Shown here: positions 1 to 6,636 of the stretch, in pieces
How the letters are laid out: each line of letters starts with the position of its first letter
Position numbering within the stretch: the first letter of the stretch is position 1
NCBI GenBank assembly: GCA_900540945.1
Contig: UQHQ01000045.1
Span: forward strand, 1 to 12,360
Origin: an uncultured Collinsella sp.
Lineage (GTDB): Bacteria; Actinomycetota; Coriobacteriia; Coriobacteriales; Coriobacteriaceae
Direction: 5' to 3'
DNA length: 12,360 bases
Program-made: the position numbers and the translations under genes
The notes under the pieces: generated by a model
Told to the model about the DNA's origin: nothing
The model's input: the letters and a program-made list of their open reading frames with translations, nothing else
Databases searched by the model: none

Positions 1-1961
1 TACAAGCTGCTCGGGGCCAGCACACGATGGCTGCGGCTGCCGTCGGCCACGTTGGAGAGTTGCTGGATCGACAGAATCGCCGCGCATGCAACGACCAATA
101 CAAAGCCGATGTAGATGGCTAGGTAGCTAATAAGACCGTTCATTTGCGCTGCTTGCACGTACATCTCGGAGCGTGTGATGAAGGTTCCCCACGACCCCGG
201 CTCCTTGCCGTCAACGAGCAGATTGTCGAGCACAGTGTATTTAATACTCTCGTCTGCCTCGGTCGTATCCATCCCCTGTTTGTAGTTAACGAGCAGGCTA
301 CTGGAATACGGCTGCAGATTAAGTTGGGACAACAGCTCGTCGGCAACGACGACGGTACCCGGATTACTGCCCATCGCCGAGTTGGCGATGGCCGCCGCAT
401 CTTCGTCCGACTTATCGGTTGCGGGCTTGAGCGTATGCCCGCCCAAGGTAAGGGCATGGCCGCCAGCCATATACTTGGTGTACAGGTCGACCAGCTCGCC
501 GCCCATATCACACGTGAGCAGATACTGGTCGTGACCGATGTGCACCGGCTCCTCGCCCATCATCTGACGCAGTTTGTTGTACTGGCTCGCCGGCGTCACA
601 AACAGACCCATCGTATCGGCATTGCTACCCCCGAACGCCTTGGGAAGCTTTTCGCCCATGGCCTTGCACATTTCACTTGGAGTCACCGAAGGATCCGAAC
701 CGCCAAGCGGGTAACTCAGATACGAATCGATCTGCACATGCTCACCGGCAACATCGGCAATATTGACCTTCTTGCCGGTCTCGTCGTTGTTGTCCGCCGA
801 CTTGCCCTTACGATCGCCGTGCCATGGATCGCCGTGCCATGCGGAGTACAAATCGACCGTACTATCGGCCAGCACCATGCGATCGGCTTCAGACGGATTG
901 ATGTACTCTTTGTAGTAGTCGAGCGTATCGGGCGTGTAATAGACATACGTCTGTGACACGTCAACAGGGTTATAGCGCTCCAGGTTTTCGTTCATCACAT
1001 TGGCAATCGACATACCGCATGTCACCGAGGTGATGGCCAAAAACAGGAGCATCGCGATGACGTCCATCGAAAAGCACACCGTGTTGACCTTGGCCGCAAG
1101 CTGGCGCACGGTAAACATGTTGAGGCCGCGCCAATACACGCCGCGCAGGCTCTGCAGCAGCTTGATGAGCATGCCCGAGAGTCCCCAGAACAGGGCAAAG
1201 GTGCCCACGGTAACCATAGCGGTCGTAATGCCAAACTGGTTCATGGCCTCTTGCAGCTTGCTGTCCGTCGCGGTTAGCGGGAACCCATCACGTAGCAGAC
1301 GGTAATAGGCCACGCCCACAAGCACCACGCCCACGGCAAAGATGGCAATCGCAATCCAGGGGTTGCGCGTCTTGATGCTCTCGTTGCGACGCTCGGCACC
1401 CATAAGCTCGATGAGTTTGGTACGACGCACGGCGCGAAGGTTCAGCAGTAGCGTGAGCACAAACATTACGAGCATGCAGGCAAGGGTCAGATTGAACGCA
1501 TGCACCGAGAAAAAGAAGTGGAAATTGGCAATCTGTGTCTTAAAAAGCGAGGCCGTAAAGAACGTCATGAGCTGGGAGAGTCCCACACCCAGCACAATGC
1601 CGGCGACAAAGGCCACGACCGATACTATCACGGTCTCAAGCGCCATGATCGTGGCGACGCGTCCGCGCCCCATGCCGAGCACCTGATACAGGCCAAACTC
1701 CTTCTTGCGGCGTTTCATGATGAAGTTATTGGCATACACCATCAAAAAGGCCATGACACCGGCCAAAAAGTACGTCAGGTCGCCGAGCATGCTGCCCATA
1801 ACCTGCGCCAAGCCCTCTTCATCGATTCCGGCGATGTCGACCTGCATCGAGATGGTGTTAAAGGCATAGAAGACCGTGACGCCCAGGGTGAGCGTCAAAA
1901 GGTAGACGAGGTAGTCGCGGCCGGCGCGGCGGACGTTGCCCCAAGCGAGTTTACAGAGCAT
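1..1961 (-). CDS. BceB/FtsX-like ABC transporter permease, 3' end cut by window edge
   Basis: Membrane subunit of a peptide-detoxification or export ABC transporter, encoded with the ATPase next to it. The frame is open from an ATG at 1961 to the window edge, giving 653 residues with no stop, so the C-terminus is missing. Seven hydrophobic segments lie at about residues 18-38, 56-80, 95-123, 150-170, 197-218, 240-265 and 295-318. A large hydrophilic, probably extracellular domain follows (about 320-606), then an eighth segment (about 609-630). This is the Bce-type plan: ten helices with a big loop between VII and VIII, so about two helices should lie beyond the edge. The cytoplasmic motif RRKKEFGLYQVLGMGR after the second segment is typical of FtsX-like permeases. 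The start overlaps the ATPase stop by 11 bp, indicating translational coupling. The family usually confers resistance to bacitracin or lantibiotics and senses them with a BceRS-type two-component system, but no such system is in view. The substrate is unknown. Confidence 0.9.
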   Translation of the reverse strand, partial: MLCKLAWGNVRRAGRDYLVYLLTLTLGVTVFYAFNTISMQVDIAGIDEEGLAQVMGSMLGDLTYFLAGVMAFLMVYANNFIMKRRKKEFGLYQVLGMGRGRVATIMALETVIVSVVAFVAGIVLGVGLSQLMTFFTASLFKTQIANFHFFFSVHAFNLTLACMLVMFVLTLLLNLRAVRRTKLIELMGAERRNESIKTRNPWIAIAIFAVGVVLVGVAYYRLLRDGFPLTATDSKLQEAMNQFGITTAMVTVGTFALFWGLSGMLIKLLQSLRGVYWRGLNMFTVRQLAAKVNTVCFSMDVIAMLLFLAITSVTCGMSIANVMNENLERYNPVDVSQTYVYYTPDTLDYYKEYINPSEADRMVLADSTVDLYSAWHGDPWHGDRKGKSADNNDETGKKVNIADVAGEHVQIDSYLSYPLGGSDPSVTPSEMCKAMGEKLPKAFGGSNADTMGLFVTPASQYNKLRQMMGEEPVHIGHDQYLLTCDMGGELVDLYTKYMAGGHALTLGGHTLKPATDKSDEDAAAIANSAMGSNPGTVVVADELLSQLNLQPYSSSLLVNYKQGMDTTEADESIKYTVLDNLLVDGKEPGSWGTFITRSEMYVQAAQMNGLISYLAIYIGFVLVVACAAILSIQQLSNVADGSRSHRVLAPSSL

Positions 1962-2736
1962 CGGAGCCCTCACCGCCCATCATGGCAACGACCTCCATAA
2001 TGCGGTCGAAGAACTCTCGGCGGTCGGTGTCGCCACGGCGCAGCTCGGTGAAGATCTTGCCGTCGCGGATAAACAACACGCGGCTCGTGTAGCTGGCAGC
2101 AAAGCTGTCATGCGTGACCATGAGCACGGTGGCGCGCAGGCGGCGATTGAGGGCCTCCAGGCTCTCGAGCAGCAGACGGGCGCTCTTGGAATCGAGGGCG
2201 CCGGTGGGCTCGTCGGCCATGATCATGGTGGGATCGGTTACGAGCGCGCGAGCCGCGGCAACGCGCTGCTGCTGACCGCCGGACATCTGGTAGGGATACT
2301 TGTCGAGCACCTGACTGATGGAGAGGCGCGCTGCCACATCCTGCACGCGGGTTGAGATCTCTACCGAGTTTGTGCGGGCGATGGTGAGCGGCAGGGCGAT
2401 GTTCTCGCGTGCCGTGAGCGTATCGAGCAGGTTGGAGTCCTGGAAGATAAAGCCGAGCTCCTCGCGGCGGAACTGCGAAAGCTTAGCCTGCTTCATGCGC
2501 GTCACGTCCTGCCCGTTGATGCGGATCGTGCCACTTGTGGCGCTATCGATGGTCGACACGCAGTTGAGCAACGTCGACTTGCCCGAGCCCGAAGCGCCCA
2601 TGATGCCAACAAATTCACCGCGGTTGACGGTAAAGCTGACGTCGTTGAGCGCGCGGGTCACGTTGCCCAGCGCTCCGTATACCTTTTCGAGATGCGCGAC
2701 CTCCAGTACCGGGGTCGCCATGTGCGTGGTTTGCAT
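1951..2736 (-). CDS. ABC transporter ATP-binding protein, BceA/LolD-MacB family
   Basis: Cytoplasmic ATPase that powers the permease encoded immediately downstream. The 261-residue product has every expected nucleotide-binding motif: Walker A GASGSGKST at 47-55, Q-loop glutamine near 99, signature MSGGQQQR at 151-158, Walker B MIMADE at 171-176 with PTGALDS following, and the H-loop histidine at 209 in VMVTHD. Length and motif style (GFIFQDSNLLDTLTARENIALPL) match the MacB/LolD/BceA branch rather than importer ATPases. The ATG at 2736 is preceded by AAAGGA at suitable spacing, so I prefer it to the in-frame ATG five codons later. The gene is first in a two-gene unit and ends inside the permease start. 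It diverges from the Nudix-Vsr gene across a 148-bp gap containing a small inverted repeat. Family assignment is secure; the transported compound is not visible from sequence. Confidence 0.95.
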   Translation of the reverse strand: MQTTHMATPVLEVAHLEKVYGALGNVTRALNDVSFTVNRGEFVGIMGASGSGKSTLLNCVSTIDSATSGTIRINGQDVTRMKQAKLSQFRREELGFIFQDSNLLDTLTARENIALPLTIARTNSVEISTRVQDVAARLSISQVLDKYPYQMSGGQQQRVAAARALVTDPTMIMADEPTGALDSKSARLLLESLEALNRRLRATVLMVTHDSFAASYTSRVLFIRDGKIFTELRRGDTDRREFFDRIMEVVAMMGGEGSDAL

Positions 2737-2819
2737 ACCGAGTCCTTTCTTGCAATTAGTCTACGGCATCTATAGTCGCAAGAAGACGAGTCGGCTACCA
2801 TCGATATGGCTTACGCTTG

Positions 2820-2837
2820 CCTTACCGTTGTGTAAGG
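2820..2837. promoter_or_regulatory. Small inverted repeat in divergent promoter region
   Basis: CCTTAC, six bases, then GTAAGG: a perfect 6-bp inverted repeat lying between the divergent ABC transporter and Nudix-Vsr genes. A further CTTAC lies just upstream at about 2810. The repeat could be an operator for a regulator of the transporter, since Bce-type response regulators bind short inverted repeats, or for the other gene. Arms this short can occur by chance. I see no convincing -35/-10 pair on either strand. Confidence 0.3.
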
Positions 2838-2884
2838 TACGGGTAGCCGCCCTGTTATGTGTTGATGTTGAGGGAGGACTCCTG

Positions 2885-3874
2885 TTGAAGACTGTTCATG
2901 TTGCCGCTGGGATCATTCGCAAGGAAGGATCTGACGAGCTGCTTGCCGTGCAGCGCGGCTATGGCGACATGCAGGGACTTTGGGAGTTTCCCGGTGGCAA
3001 GTTCATGCGCGGCGAGACGCCCGAGGACGCCGTACGCCGCGAGCTCATGGAAGAGCTGCAGGTAAAAGTCACCAACCTGCGCGATTTTTACACCGTTGAG
3101 TACGACTACCCCGATTTCCATCTCTCCATGGAGTGCTACTACTGCTCGCTGGCCAAAGAGTCTGGCGAGCCCCAGAAGCATGACCGTCAGCTTGATATCC
3201 GCTGGATTCCGCGCACCTCGCTTGCCACCGTTGAGTGGATGCCCGCCGACAAAGGGCTTATCGATGCTCTGATTGAGTTGAAGGAAGATCGGCTTGAGGC
3301 CAACGGCACTGCCAACAACGCCGAGGCCACCGCGACCGACGAGCCCGCCACCAAACCCAAGCGCGCACCTAAGCGCCGCAGCAAGAAGCGTCCCAAGCCC
3401 GGCCTGCTCGACGGCATCGATACCTCGGACCTCTCCGCTGACGAGCGCGAACTGGTCCGCCGTCGCGCCGCCATCAAAAAGTCCATGAAGGGCAACAAGC
3501 GTGCGAACACCAAACCCGAGCTGCTCGTTCGCCAGCGCCTGCGGGCAGCGGGCCTTACGGGTTATCGCTTGGAATGGAAGGTTCCCGGTAAGCCCGACAT
3601 CGCCTTTCCCGGGCGCAAGATCGCCATCTTCGTCAACGGCTGCTTTTGGCACCGCTGCCCCAAGTGCAACCCTAGCCAGCCCAAGCGCAATGTTGAATTT
3701 TGGGAGGCAAAGTTTCGCCGCAACGTCGAGCGCGACCGCGCTGCCATCGACGCGCTTACCCAAATGGGCTGGACGCCCATCACCGTCTGGGAATGTGAGC
3801 TCAAGAAAGACCGCATCGATACCACCATGGAAAAGGTCATCGAGCAGGTGCGCGCCGCAGAGCCGCAGCGCTAG
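2885..3874 (+). CDS. Nudix hydrolase (MutT/NudG-like) fused to Vsr mismatch endonuclease
   Basis: A single uninterrupted 329-residue protein. Residues 1-130 are a MutT/NudG-like Nudix hydrolase, which removes damaged or modified nucleoside triphosphates. The Nudix box runs from G38 to V60, with R52, E53, E56 and E57 present; the usual late glycine is Q59. Residues 138-172 are a low-complexity Ala/Thr then Lys/Arg/Pro-rich linker. Residues about 190-310 are a Vsr endonuclease, which nicks beside T:G mismatches. By counting against E. coli Vsr from memory, M201, E212, D238, F254, W255, H256 and D284 match M14, E25, D51, F67, W68, H69 and D97. C253, C258, C261 and C304 could bind zinc. His64 is replaced by N251. 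The start is TTG at 2885, preceded by GAGGGAGGA; the open frame extends upstream to 2318, but only antisense to the ATPase gene. No cytosine methyltransferase lies nearby. The specific substrates of both domains are inferred. Confidence 0.85.
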   Translation: MKTVHVAAGIIRKEGSDELLAVQRGYGDMQGLWEFPGGKFMRGETPEDAVRRELMEELQVKVTNLRDFYTVEYDYPDFHLSMECYYCSLAKESGEPQKHDRQLDIRWIPRTSLATVEWMPADKGLIDALIELKEDRLEANGTANNAEATATDEPATKPKRAPKRRSKKRPKPGLLDGIDTSDLSADERELVRRRAAIKKSMKGNKRANTKPELLVRQRLRAAGLTGYRLEWKVPGKPDIAFPGRKIAIFVNGCFWHRCPKCNPSQPKRNVEFWEAKFRRNVERDRAAIDALTQMGWTPITVWECELKKDRIDTTMEKVIEQVRAAEPQR

Positions 3875-4408
3875 GAACGAGCCATCCACACGCCCCACAC
3901 AGGCGAGCCACATCCGCGCCACAAACCTTAGAAAGCCCTTAAGCTCAAAACCTTTCAAGAGTGTTACTCGATACCTCTGACCTGCGGTTTCATGGTTACA
4001 TCAAACCCGATTAAGCCTTTCTTTAGCGCTTTCTTATCTGCACTCGCGGCATAATACTGCCAGCGCACGGGACCTAGCAGCACACCCCGAGCGCAATCTT
4101 TTGGTGGACATCGAGGAGGCCGCATAAGCATGCATTCTTCCAATAACGCAGCACAGCAGCCATCCCTAACATATGCAAACCTTTTCTCCTTCCCCCCGAC
4201 ACAGAGAAACGGCCTCCTCGACTCCCCCACCACAAAAACCAAACGCTCAACCGACCAGGAACTCAACCTGCGATCATCCTTCGAAAAGCTCCAAGCATCC
4301 CTAAACAAGTCATTCCCCAACCAAGCCCGGGCATACTAACCCCTCATCAACAAAGCGCCCCTCGCGCACCACCCATTTCCGCCCCAACGCCACAAGGGCG
4401 ATCGAGCA
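3875..4408. other. Mostly non-coding, AT-richer intergenic stretch
   Basis: The 534 bases between the Nudix-Vsr stop and the large palindrome are visibly lower in GC than the flanking genes. The only candidate gene is the 69-codon ORF at 4130-4339, described separately. A CATAAT sequence at 4050-4055 could be a -10 element for it, but I find no matching -35. I see no tRNA-like cloverleaf and no strong terminator directly after the Nudix-Vsr stop. An uncharacterised small RNA cannot be excluded. Confidence 0.5.
4130..4339 (+). CDS. Doubtful small ORF, 69 residues, unknown function
   Basis: An ATG at 4130 follows a strong ribosome-binding sequence, GAGGAGG at 4113-4119, with a 10-base spacer, and the frame stays open for 69 codons. 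The predicted product is polar (Ser, Thr, Asn and Gln rich) with no membrane segment or signal peptide, and I recognise no domain. Its codons favour A-ending triplets, unlike the GC-rich third positions of neighbouring genes. That suggests either non-coding sequence or acquired DNA. A 118-codon frame lies antisense to it (3964-4320) with no better support. The good ribosome-binding site is the only reason to list it. Confidence 0.3.
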   Translation: MHSSNNAAQQPSLTYANLFSFPPTQRNGLLDSPTTKTKRSTDQELNLRSSFEKLQASLNKSFPNQARAY

Positions 4409-4553
4409 GGGCCGTCCGGAAACGGAAAAGGGCCTATCTCTCAGAACATTCCGCAGGACGGAGGAAGCCCCGCAGCGCGTAGCGCGCAGCGGGGCTTCCG
4501 ACATGTCCGAGGACGTTCTGAGAGATAGGCCCTTTTCCGTTTCCGGACGGCCC
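4409..4553. repeat. 145-bp nested palindrome between convergent genes
   Basis: The outer arms, 4409-4447 and 4515-4553, are perfect 39-bp inverted copies of each other. Inside them a second palindrome (4463-4473 with 4489-4499, perfect 11 bp, GGAAGCCCCGC) continues through one A.A mismatch into five further pairs closed by a TAG triloop. The sequence between inner and outer stems is imperfectly symmetrical. It sits 25 bp beyond the aldolase stop, between convergent genes, so it may block read-through both ways. There is no clear U-tract, and it is far longer than a normal terminator. Perfect arms of this length suggest a mobile palindromic unit (REP- or MITE-like), but no transposase and no target-site duplication are apparent. 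Confidence 0.9.
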
Positions 4554-4577
4554 GGTGGAATCAGAGTACCCTTGCTG

Positions 4578-5435
4578 TTACTCTGCTTTGCCCACAGAGT
4601 TGAGGTTGGTCATGCGAATCTTAACCAGCTCGGTGATCTCACGCATGCCCTCCTTGGCCGGCTTCTTGGGATCGAAGCAGGCAGGGTTCTCGGCCATGTA
4701 GGCCATGAAGCCCTTGGTATAGGCCTGACGCAGCTCGGTGGCGTAGTTAACCTTGCAGATGCCGTTCTTCACAGCCTCGGCAACCTGCTCATCGGGCACA
4801 CCGGAGGTGCCGTGCAGAACCAGCGGCACGTCGACGGCGTCGCGGATGGCCTTGACCACGGACTGCTCGATGTGCGGATCGCTCGTGTACACACCGTGGC
4901 TGGTGCCAACGCCAATTGCGAGGGAGGTGCAGCCGGTACGCTCGACGAACTCCTTGGCCTCGGCCGGATCGGTGTAGGGGCTCTCGCCCTCAACCGCGGG
5001 ACCGTCGTCCTCCTTGCCGCCAACCTTGCCGAGCTCTGCCTCGACGGGCACGCCCATGGCGCGGCCAGCATCGGCGACGGACTTGGTCAGGGCGATGTTG
5101 TCCTCGAAGGACTCGTGCGAACCGTCGATCATAACGGAGGTGTAGCCGGTGCGGAAAGCCTGCATGCAGCGGTCATAGCCATCGCCGTGATCGAGGTGCA
5201 GAGCGACGGGCACGGAAGCGCGCTCGGCGGCAGCCTTGACCATGCCGTAGAAGTAGTCCAGACCAGCGGTCTTGATGGTGCCCGGGGTGGTCTGCATGAT
5301 GACGGGGGACTTGGTCTCCTCGGCAGCGGCCAGAACGGCCATAACAAACTCGAGGTTCTCGACGTTGAACGCGCCGACGGCGTAGTGGCCAGCCTGAGCG
5401 TCCTTGAGCATCTTTTCGGTGGTAACAAGTGCCAT
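4578..5435 (-). CDS. fba: Class II fructose/tagatose-bisphosphate aldolase
   Basis: Zinc-dependent aldolase that reversibly cleaves a ketose 1,6-bisphosphate into dihydroxyacetone phosphate and glyceraldehyde 3-phosphate. The 285-residue product matches the usual family length of about 285. D82 and H83 in ALHLDHGDG are the catalytic acid and a zinc ligand; H180 (VGTSHGVYT) and H208 (LVLHGTSG) complete the zinc site at the expected spacing, and E134 sits in VEAELG. The start is the ATG at 5435, preceded by GAGAGGAG; the frame stays open for 47 more codons upstream, but that stretch is non-coding in character. The gene diverges from a DeoR-family regulator. I cannot tell fructose-bisphosphate aldolase from tagatose-bisphosphate aldolase (GatY/KbaY-like) by sequence alone. 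GICKVNYATELR resembles GatY/KbaY, and the DeoR neighbour would fit either a glycolytic or a galactitol/tagatose role. Confidence 0.93.
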   Translation of the reverse strand: MALVTTEKMLKDAQAGHYAVGAFNVENLEFVMAVLAAAEETKSPVIMQTTPGTIKTAGLDYFYGMVKAAAERASVPVALHLDHGDGYDRCMQAFRTGYTSVMIDGSHESFEDNIALTKSVADAGRAMGVPVEAELGKVGGKEDDGPAVEGESPYTDPAEAKEFVERTGCTSLAIGVGTSHGVYTSDPHIEQSVVKAIRDAVDVPLVLHGTSGVPDEQVAEAVKNGICKVNYATELRQAYTKGFMAYMAENPACFDPKKPAKEGMREITELVKIRMTNLNSVGKAE

Positions 5436-5769
5436 GAGCGTTTGCTCCTCTCCCTCGCCCGCATCTGGACATCGGGCGTAGTTGTTCACAAGGCGTTTTA
5501 CCTTGCGTTTTGCTGCGCTCATTGTATGAAATTCAGCGGCTTTACACGCTCGAGATATTGAGCCCATGCAGGTCAATACAGTCGTTTTTGAAAAGTAAAC
5601 GGAAGGAATTTGAGCCGAGTGGACATGTTCGATATTGAATTTTGGGCGTTCAGCGTCTTTTTTTTATAGAAAAGATAAGTAATCGAAAGGTGTTTTCTTA
5701 CTCAAAAAGAAAATGAACGAAAATAAACTCAACACAATTCCTACAAATTTAGCCGAGAATGGAGCAAAC
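5436..5769. promoter_or_regulatory. AT-rich divergent control region of aldolase and DeoR regulator
   Basis: These 334 bases carry the promoters for two divergent genes. The octamer GATATTGA occurs twice, at 5554-5561 and 5631-5638. The second copy lies within the near-palindrome TTCGATATTGAA (5628-5639); the first lies in GCTC-N8-GAGC (5548-5563). On the plus strand, TTGGGC (5642-5647), a 17-bp spacer and TATAGA (5665-5670) form a moderate promoter for the regulator, immediately after the second copy. On the minus strand TACAAT (5526-5521) is a candidate -10 for the aldolase but lacks a good -35. Repressor binding at the octamers is a guess. Confidence 0.4.
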
Positions 5770-6573
5770 ATGGCCCACGCAACAACCCGAGCTTTCGCCG
5801 ATGAGCGTCGTTCCGCCATCATGGAGATGCTCGAGCATAACGCCTCGGTGCAAGTGGCAGAAATCGCCCAGACCTTTGGCGTGTCCTCCGTTACCGCCCG
5901 CGCCGACCTGGACGCGCTCGCCGAGTCCGGCAAGTTGCGCCGCACGCATGGTGGCGCCGTGTCTCTCCAGAAGCGACTGACCGTATCCACCCAGGATCGC
6001 CGCATCAACGTCAATGTCGCCGCCAAGCAAGCCATCGCGCAAAGCGCCATCGAGCTCGTCGGCAATGGTGACACCCTGCTCGTCGACTCCGGCACCACCG
6101 CTCTCGAGTTTGTCCGGCTCCTCGATCAGCGCGACGGCATCACCGTCATCACGGCCGACATTACCATCGCCGATTATATCGACGAGAGCATGCCCTCGGT
6201 CGATGTCGTCATGCTGGGTGGGGCACTACGCAAAGGTCATCGCTATCTGTACGGCCCACTTACCATGCAGGCGCTCCAAATGGTCCACGCCGACCTTGCC
6301 GTCATGTGCCCCGGCGCCTTTGTCCCCCGCTGCGGCTTTACGACCGACTTTCCGCAGATGGCCGAGACCAAAGCGGCTATGGTCGGCGCCGCCCGTCAAA
6401 GCGTCGCCCTCATGGACGCCAGCAAGGTTAACGGACGTGGCATGTACCGCTTTGCCGAGCTGGCAGATGTCGACACCATCGTGATGGACCGTGACCCCGA
6501 TCATGCCGTTGCCACCTCAATCGCCGAGATCGTCGACGACGCCCGCCCAAATCTCCTCATCGCTGACGCTTAA
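5770..6573 (+). CDS. DeoR-family transcriptional regulator
   Basis: Cytoplasmic DNA-binding regulator of sugar metabolism, 267 residues. The N-terminal helix-turn-helix (about residues 28-47, VQVAEIAQTFGVSSVTARAD) is followed by the family marker LRRTHGGAV (57-64). The rest is a DeoR C-terminal sensor domain of the ISOCOT fold, with VDSGTTALEF and VVMLGGALRKGH in the region that binds sugar phosphates. The start at 5770 is chosen because GGAG lies six bases upstream. An in-frame ATG at 5713 lacks a ribosome-binding site and would add an AT-rich, atypical N-terminus. It diverges from the aldolase gene, so a sugar phosphate on that pathway is its likely effector and the aldolase its likely target. 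It is followed by a hairpin shared with the convergent flavodiiron gene. Family call firm, target inferred. Confidence 0.93.
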   Translation: MAHATTRAFADERRSAIMEMLEHNASVQVAEIAQTFGVSSVTARADLDALAESGKLRRTHGGAVSLQKRLTVSTQDRRINVNVAAKQAIAQSAIELVGNGDTLLVDSGTTALEFVRLLDQRDGITVITADITIADYIDESMPSVDVVMLGGALRKGHRYLYGPLTMQALQMVHADLAVMCPGAFVPRCGFTTDFPQMAETKAAMVGAARQSVALMDASKVNGRGMYRFAELADVDTIVMDRDPDHAVATSIAEIVDDARPNLLIADA

Positions 6574-6578
6574 ACAAA

Positions 6579-6614
6579 AACCACCACAAAGGGCCTGTCC
6601 CCTTTGTGGTGGTT
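6579..6614. terminator. Bidirectional hairpin terminator between convergent genes
   Basis: Perfect 15-bp inverted repeat, AACCACCACAAAGGG (6579-6593) and its complement (6600-6614), with a six-base CCTGTC loop. It begins five bases after the DeoR stop and ends 22 bases from the flavodiiron stop. Read on the minus strand the stem runs into TTTTTGTTT, a proper intrinsic terminator for the flavodiiron gene. On the plus strand there is no T-run, so termination of the regulator transcript would be weaker. Confidence 0.85.
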
Positions 6615-6636
6615 GAACGTCAAAAGCGAAATATCG

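Noticed and set aside
144..956. Plus-strand open frame of 270 codons
   Set aside because: It is antisense to the permease extracellular domain and is open only because of the codon bias of the real gene; no domain and no ribosome-binding site.
2318..2884. Upstream extension of the Nudix-Vsr frame
   Set aside because: It runs antisense through the ABC ATPase and across the divergent promoter gap. The Nudix domain begins right after the TTG at 2885, which has a strong ribosome-binding site.
2855..3958. Minus-strand open frame of 367 codons
   Set aside because: It is the exact antisense of the Nudix-Vsr gene, whose catalytic motifs establish the coding strand.
3964..4320. Minus-strand 118-codon frame
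   Set aside because: No ribosome-binding site or recognisable domain, Cys/Arg-rich atypical composition, and it overlaps the small plus-strand ORF that has better initiation signals.
4463..4499. Simple rho-independent terminator for the aldolase gene
   Set aside because: The hairpin is strong but has no T-run on either side and lies inside a much longer symmetrical element, so I list it as part of the repeat.
4503..5561. Plus-strand open frame of 352 codons
   Set aside because: It starts inside the palindrome and is antisense to the aldolase, which has all its zinc ligands on the other strand.
5713..5769. Longer N-terminus for the DeoR regulator
   Set aside because: The ATG at 5713 has no Shine-Dalgarno sequence and the added residues are AT-rich and unlike the family; GGAG supports the start at 5770.
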